Origin: an uncultured Clostridia bacterium
Lineage (GTDB): Bacteria > Bacillota > Clostridia > Christensenellales > Borkfalkiaceae
Assembly (NCBI GenBank): GCA_944359365.1
Contig: CALVST010000019.1
Span: forward strand, 1 to 33,420
Length of the DNA: 33,420 nt
Direction of reading: 5' to 3'
Shown here: one piece after another, positions 30,879 through 33,420 of the stretch
How the letters are laid out: each line of letters starts with the position of its first letter
How positions within the stretch are numbered: the first letter of the stretch is position 1
Program-made: the position numbers and the translations under genes
Notes under the pieces: generated by a model
The model's database searches: none
Seen by the model: only the letters and a program-made list of their open reading frames with translations
Told to the model about the DNA's origin: nothing

Positions 30879-31190
30879 AATTTTGTTTCACGAAAAATGA
30901 TTTGAGCAGACAAATCATTTTTCCGTGATTTGAGGGCTCTGCCCTCTGCGGCGCGCTTTTTGGGGGCACACCATATTATGCGCGCCGCATTCACCCGTTG
31001 AGACCGCAAGTATACGGCAAATTGAGTGCGCTTTTTGAAAAGCGTGGTTTTCAAACGCGCCTTAAATTGTTTGAGTTCATGTTCACAAAATTTTCGGCAA
31101 GCTGATGCCTGCGAAACGCCGTGATTTCAGTGGAAACGAACTTGAGCAAAGCAAAAACGATTTGTTGCTTGTTTTGAACATAAACCGGAG

Positions 31191-31222
31191 CGCCGCGCGC
31201 GGCAAAGCGCGCGGCATTTTTC
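31191..31222 (+). terminator. Terminator upstream of nrdG
   Basis: A 9-bp GC stem (GCCGCGCGC / GCGCGCGGC) followed by ATTTTTCT, in the nrdD-nrdG gap. Confidence 0.7.
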
Positions 31223-31253
31223 TGAAAGTTTATAAAAAATTTTTATTAAGGGG

Positions 31254-31282
31254 TTGCGCACCCGCAAAAACTGTGTTAAAAT
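31254..31282 (+). promoter_or_regulatory. Promoter of nrdG
   Basis: TTGCGC (31254-31259) and TAAAAT (31277-31282) with a 17-nt spacer. The start near 31289 would leave a very short leader that cuts into the GGAGAAGG ribosome site. Confidence 0.6.
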
Positions 31283-31299
31283 AAAAGGAGAAGGTTGCC

Positions 31300-31830
31300 A
31301 TGAACTTTGCGACCATAAAAAAATATGACGTCGCAAACGGCGTCGGCGTGCGGGTGTCGCTCTTTGTCAGCGGGTGCACCCATCGCTGTAAGGGATGTTT
31401 CAATGCCGAGGCGTGGGATTTTTCTTACGGTTCGCCTTATACCGAAGATACGGAGGCGGAAATATTGTCTGCCGCCGATAAAAGTTATATAGCCGGGCTT
31501 TCCCTTTTGGGCGGAGAACCGTTCGAGCCGTGCAATCAGCGCGCGTTGGTTCCTCTTCTTCGCAAATTCAGGGAGCGTTTTCCGCAAAAGACGATTTGGT
31601 GCTATTCGGGATACACGTTCGATAAAGATTTAAAAGAGGGGGGCAGGGCGCACTGCGAAGTGACGGATGAAATGCTTTCGCTCCTCGATATTCTTGTGGA
31701 CGGTGAATTTATCGAAGAATTGAAAGATCTGAAGCTGAAATTCCGCGGCTCTTCCAATCAGCGCATTATAGATGTGCCCGCATCCGTTGCGGACGGAGCC
31801 GTGCGCCTTTGGAAGAGCGGCAATTATTGA
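31300..31830 (+). CDS. nrdG: Anaerobic ribonucleotide reductase activase NrdG
   Basis: This 176-residue radical SAM enzyme generates the glycyl radical on NrdD. The [4Fe-4S]/SAM motif is C26-THR-C30-KG-C33, followed by F-N-AEAWDF, and GGEPFEP binds SAM further on. Length and motifs fit NrdG. The start follows GGAGAAGG. The gene is followed 17 nt later by dut, so a nucleotide-supply operon nrdG-dut is likely. Confidence 0.95.
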   Translation: MNFATIKKYDVANGVGVRVSLFVSGCTHRCKGCFNAEAWDFSYGSPYTEDTEAEILSAADKSYIAGLSLLGGEPFEPCNQRALVPLLRKFRERFPQKTIWCYSGYTFDKDLKEGGRAHCEVTDEMLSLLDILVDGEFIEELKDLKLKFRGSSNQRIIDVPASVADGAVRLWKSGNY

Positions 31831-31847
31831 ATAAACAGGGGTGTTCC

Positions 31848-32294
31848 ATGCAAAAAATTCAGTTAAAAATTAAAAAGCTGTTGCCCGAGGCGAAACTGCC
31901 CGCTTACGGCAGCGCGAATGCCGCGGGGGCAGACCTGTATGCGCTCAGCGAACACGCGGTCCGCATCGGAGCAAACGAAACGGCGATCGTGCACACGGGG
32001 CTTGCCGCCGAAATACCCGAGGGGTACGTCGGGCTGATTTTTGCGCGCAGCGGGCTTGCAACAAAAAAGGGGTTGGCGCCCGCCAACAAAGTCGGCGTGA
32101 TCGACAGCGATTATCGCGGAGAGATACGCGTTGCTTTGCATAACCATTCCAAATATATGCAGAGCATTGAGCCGTATGAGCGCGTCGCGCAGTTGGTCAT
32201 CATGCCGTATGTATATGCGGAACTGATCGAAACGGACGAACTTTCCGACACAGAGCGCGGCGAAGGCGGATTCGGTTCTACGGGCAGCAAATAA
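31848..32294 (+). CDS. dut: dUTP diphosphatase
   Basis: This 148-residue trimeric dUTPase hydrolyses dUTP to dUMP and pyrophosphate, preventing uracil in DNA and supplying dTMP synthesis. Its motifs are AAGADLYA, ARSGLATKKGL, NKVGVIDSDYRGEI, RVAQLVI and the C-terminal GEGGFGSTG arm, all intact. The ATG at 31848 follows AGGGGTG; the frame is open upstream into nrdG, but the family start fits here. It lies with nrdG in one transcript. Confidence 0.94.
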   Translation: MQKIQLKIKKLLPEAKLPAYGSANAAGADLYALSEHAVRIGANETAIVHTGLAAEIPEGYVGLIFARSGLATKKGLAPANKVGVIDSDYRGEIRVALHNHSKYMQSIEPYERVAQLVIMPYVYAELIETDELSDTERGEGGFGSTGSK

Positions 32295-32340
32295 GCGAAG
32301 GGGAACGGCGCTCATTGAGAAAAGATTTTTTATAAAGCGC

Positions 32341-32368
32341 TTGTTTTCTTTTCGTTTTATGGTATAAT
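32341..32368 (+). promoter_or_regulatory. Promoter of the rubredoxin gene
   Basis: TTGTTT (32341-32346) and TATAAT (32363-32368) with a 16-nt spacer. Confidence 0.7.
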
Positions 32369-32399
32369 AGTAATATAAAACCAGAAAGGAGAATGTATT

Positions 32400-32558
32400 A
32401 TGGCTAAGTATGTTTGCAGCGTATGCGGATATGAGTATGATGAAGCGGCGGGCGATCCCGATAACGGAATTGCACCCGGCACCAAGTGGGAAGATATCCC
32501 CGAAGATTTTACCTGCCCCCTGTGCGGCGTAGGCAAAGATCAGTTTGAAGAGGCATAA
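32400..32558 (+). CDS. Rubredoxin
   Basis: This 52-residue protein binds one iron with four cysteines in two knuckles, [19 protein letters not shown] and [14 protein letters not shown]. Spacing and the [13 protein letters not shown] stretch are those of classical rubredoxin. It transfers single electrons in the cytoplasm, in anaerobes often to oxygen- or peroxide-reducing enzymes. AAAGGAG lies before the ATG. It is monocistronic. Confidence 0.97.
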   Translation: MAKYVCSVCGYEYDEAAGDPDNGIAPGTKWEDIPEDFTCPLCGVGKDQFEEA

Positions 32559-32559
32559 A

Positions 32560-32590
32560 AAAACGGCGGCTGTTTGCCGCCGTTTTAAAT
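32560..32590 (+). terminator. Terminator of the rubredoxin gene
   Basis: Stem AAAACGGCGGC (32560-32570) / GCCGCCGTTTT (32576-32586), loop TGTTT, followed by an A/T-rich tract. Confidence 0.92.
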
Positions 32591-32626
32591 TTTTTTAAAA
32601 ATTTTGATTTTGAGCGTGCAAAACGA

Positions 32627-32655
32627 TTGAAAAATTTTTAAATTTACTATATACT
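32627..32655 (+). promoter_or_regulatory. Promoter of tRNA-Ala
   Basis: TTGAAA (32627-32632) and TATACT (32650-32655) with a 17-nt spacer, in an A/T-rich region. Confidence 0.75.
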
Positions 32656-32688
32656 ATTATAGCGTTCCGAAAGGGAATGCAAACGCAT

Positions 32689-32764
32689 GGGGATGTAGCT
32701 CACCCGGTAGAGCGATACGTTCGCAACGTATAGGTAGTCAGTTCGAGTCTGATCATCTCCACCA
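32689..32764 (+). tRNA. tRNA-Ala (CGC)
   Basis: This 76-nt cloverleaf has acceptor stem GGGGATG/CATCTCC, anticodon loop TTCGCAA (anticodon CGC, codon GCG) and an encoded CCA. The G3-T70 pair is the alanine identity element. The antisense strand of its 3' part is read by the open frame of the neighbouring recombinase. Confidence 0.93.
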
Positions 32765-33420
32765 TAACGGAACTATCCGAACCCGGATAGTTCTTTTTGT
32801 TTGGGTTCGTATTTGTTCCGTGACCGCCTAGTATAACGGAACTATCCGAACCAGACAGTAAATAAGAATCCCGAGGAGTGCCGTCCCCGGGATTTGTTTC
32901 GTCCGTGTAATTGTAATAGATTTCGATTTTGTCTTCGTAAACCACAATTTTCCGTACCAAAGTTTGTATCATCTGTTTCGGCTTTTTTAAGACGGAATTT
33001 GTGAGATAATCGACGACTTTTTCTTTTGTCAGCAGATTCTGTTCTTTGAATTTTTCTAATGTGATTTTGCCCTGAATATCGGCAAGTTGTTGTTCGAGTT
33101 GGTTCATGCGGGTCTGCGTGGTATCGTTGAAGATGCCTCGCTCGATAGCCTTCATGATATTTGTCAAAGAGCGTTGGATCTCATCGCGTTCTTTTTCCAA
33201 AAGGCTTAAAACAGATTTGTCCTTTATGCGTTTTTCGTGGACGCGCATCACTTCATCGGCAATGAGAGTGATATTGTCTTGATCGCAGAAGATGCGGTGC
33301 GTTATATCGACTATGAATTTATCAAATTTCTCTTTCGGTAAGGCAGATTTTGTACAGCTTTTATTACGTTTGCGTGCCATACATTTATAATAATACATTG
33401 CCCGCCCTGTATGAGAAGTG
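32700..33420 (-). CDS. Large serine recombinase, C-terminal part (runs off the window)
   Basis: The frame is open to the right edge, so only the C-terminal part is seen. It shows the end of the zinc ribbon (YYYKCMARKRNKSCTKS), a long coiled coil (about 60-150, LLEKERDEIQRSLTNIMKAIERG...LEQQLADIQGK) and the conserved end IVVYEDKIEIYYN. It should catalyse integration and excision of a mobile element lying to the right. After YYN a hairpin (32867-32894) marks the likely transcript end. The frame nevertheless continues through a duplicated GSDSSV segment and into the antisense of tRNA-Ala, so the last ~50 residues may be artefactual. It resembles the broken recombinase at the left end of the window. 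Confidence 0.85.
   Translation of the reverse strand, partial: TSHTGRAMYYYKCMARKRNKSCTKSALPKEKFDKFIVDITHRIFCDQDNITLIADEVMRVHEKRIKDKSVLSLLEKERDEIQRSLTNIMKAIERGIFNDTTQTRMNQLEQQLADIQGKITLEKFKEQNLLTKEKVVDYLTNSVLKKPKQMIQTLVRKIVVYEDKIEIYYNYTDETNPGDGTPRDSYLLSGSDSSVILGGHGTNTNPNKKNYPGSDSSVMVEMIRLELTTYTLRTYRSTG
32764..32852. repeat. 20-bp direct repeat next to tRNA-Ala
   Basis: ATAACGGAACTATCCGAACC occurs at 32764-32783, starting with the last base of the tRNA CCA, and again at 32833-32852. The first copy is the 5' half of the tRNA terminator; the second lies towards the recombinase. It may mark a past insertion or attachment event. Confidence 0.85.
32770..32803 (+). terminator. Terminator of tRNA-Ala
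   Basis: Stem GAACTATCCG / CGGATAGTTC followed by TTTTTG, starting 6 nt after the tRNA. Confidence 0.88.
32867..32894 (-). terminator. Hairpin after the recombinase core
   Basis: An 11-bp stem (arms 32884-32894 and 32867-32877, one G-T pair) lies on the minus strand just after the KIEIYYN codons, with a weak T-rich tail. Its position matches the terminator of the left recombinase. Confidence 0.5.

Larger units (their letters stand above)
30879..31299 (+). other. Structured non-coding gap between nrdD and nrdG
   Basis: No gene is visible in these 421 nt. They hold a series of hairpins. One has a ~16-bp stem (CACGAAAAATGATTTG near 30890-30905 with CAAATCATTTTTCCGTG near 30911-30928). Others are GAGGGC/GCCCTC at 30932-30947 and TTTGAAAA/TTTTCAAA around 31036-31057. 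The last is a terminator-like GCCGCGCGC/GCGCGCGGC with ATTTTTCT at about 31191-31222. The last ends read-through from nrdD, and nrdG has its own promoter. It may be a dispersed intergenic repeat or a decayed insertion. Confidence 0.55.

Noticed and set aside
32700-32766. The recombinase C-terminal end MIRLELTTYTLR as real protein
   Set aside because: These codons are the antisense of tRNA-Ala; such peptides are common artefacts. Kept inside the recombinase entry only because no earlier in-frame stop exists.
1-33420. CRISPR array or recoded stop codons
   Set aside because: I saw no regularly spaced short repeats. TGA ends several genes normally (for example sigma-like gene, lysK, spoIIAB), and TAA/TAG usage is ordinary.

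Overview
The window (about 50% G+C, dense genes, strong Shine-Dalgarno sites, TTGACA/TATAAT promoters) fits an anaerobic, spore-forming member of the Clostridia. A spoIIAA-spoIIAB-sigF operon and a spoVAC gene show sporulation capacity. An oxygen-independent ribonucleotide reductase pair, rubredoxin, an Fe-S aldo/keto reductase and a GH51 arabinofuranosidase suggest a strict anaerobe using plant polysaccharides, as in the gut. I cannot name the genus; a Christensenellales-like gut lineage is only a guess.

Layout. 1-2000: accessory DNA, with a truncated and frameshifted large serine recombinase, a 287-bp imperfect inverted repeat and a sigma-like HTH gene. 2049-2664: a five-tRNA operon on the minus strand (CAT, Asp, Phe, Thr, Tyr) with promoter and terminator. 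2846-4327: sigma-F operon. 4396-6131: an Lsa-type ABC-F ribosome-protection gene (minus) behind a leader with a 6-codon upstream ORF and an attenuator. 6195-9531: a glycine riboswitch followed by two sodium symporter genes (AgcS and NSS families). 9540-10340: spoVAC with a sigma-F/G-like promoter. 10340-11862: MATE exporter, possibly leaderless. 11948-15889: a 1272-residue surface lipoprotein. 15891-17051: azlC-azlD (minus). 17113-19270: class I lysyl-tRNA synthetase fused to a tRNA-binding OB domain. 19344-19591: small XRE regulator (minus). 19667-23030: TetR, FAD oxidoreductase and a ferredoxin-domain reductase. 23105-23314: tRNA-Ser. 23311-25735: PPTase, a C_GCAxxG_C_C protein and an Fe-S aldo/keto reductase. 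25755-27418: arabinofuranosidase under a LacI/CcpA-like operator. 27560-28588: minD and a minE-like gene. 28652-32294: nrdD, a structured 421-nt gap, nrdG and dut. 32341-32586: rubredoxin. 32627-32798: tRNA-Ala. To the right edge: the C-terminal part of a second large serine recombinase facing tRNA-Ala.

The core is therefore ordinary chromosome bounded by two serine-recombinase loci pointing inward. The most interesting points are regulatory. They are the ABC-F attenuator with its short leader peptide, the single-aptamer glycine riboswitch over two transporter genes, several palindromic operators on promoters of adjacent regulators, and the inverted repeat next to the broken recombinase. No clearly new multi-gene system is proven. 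The TetR-FAD-reductase cassette is the best candidate for uncharacterised enzymology.
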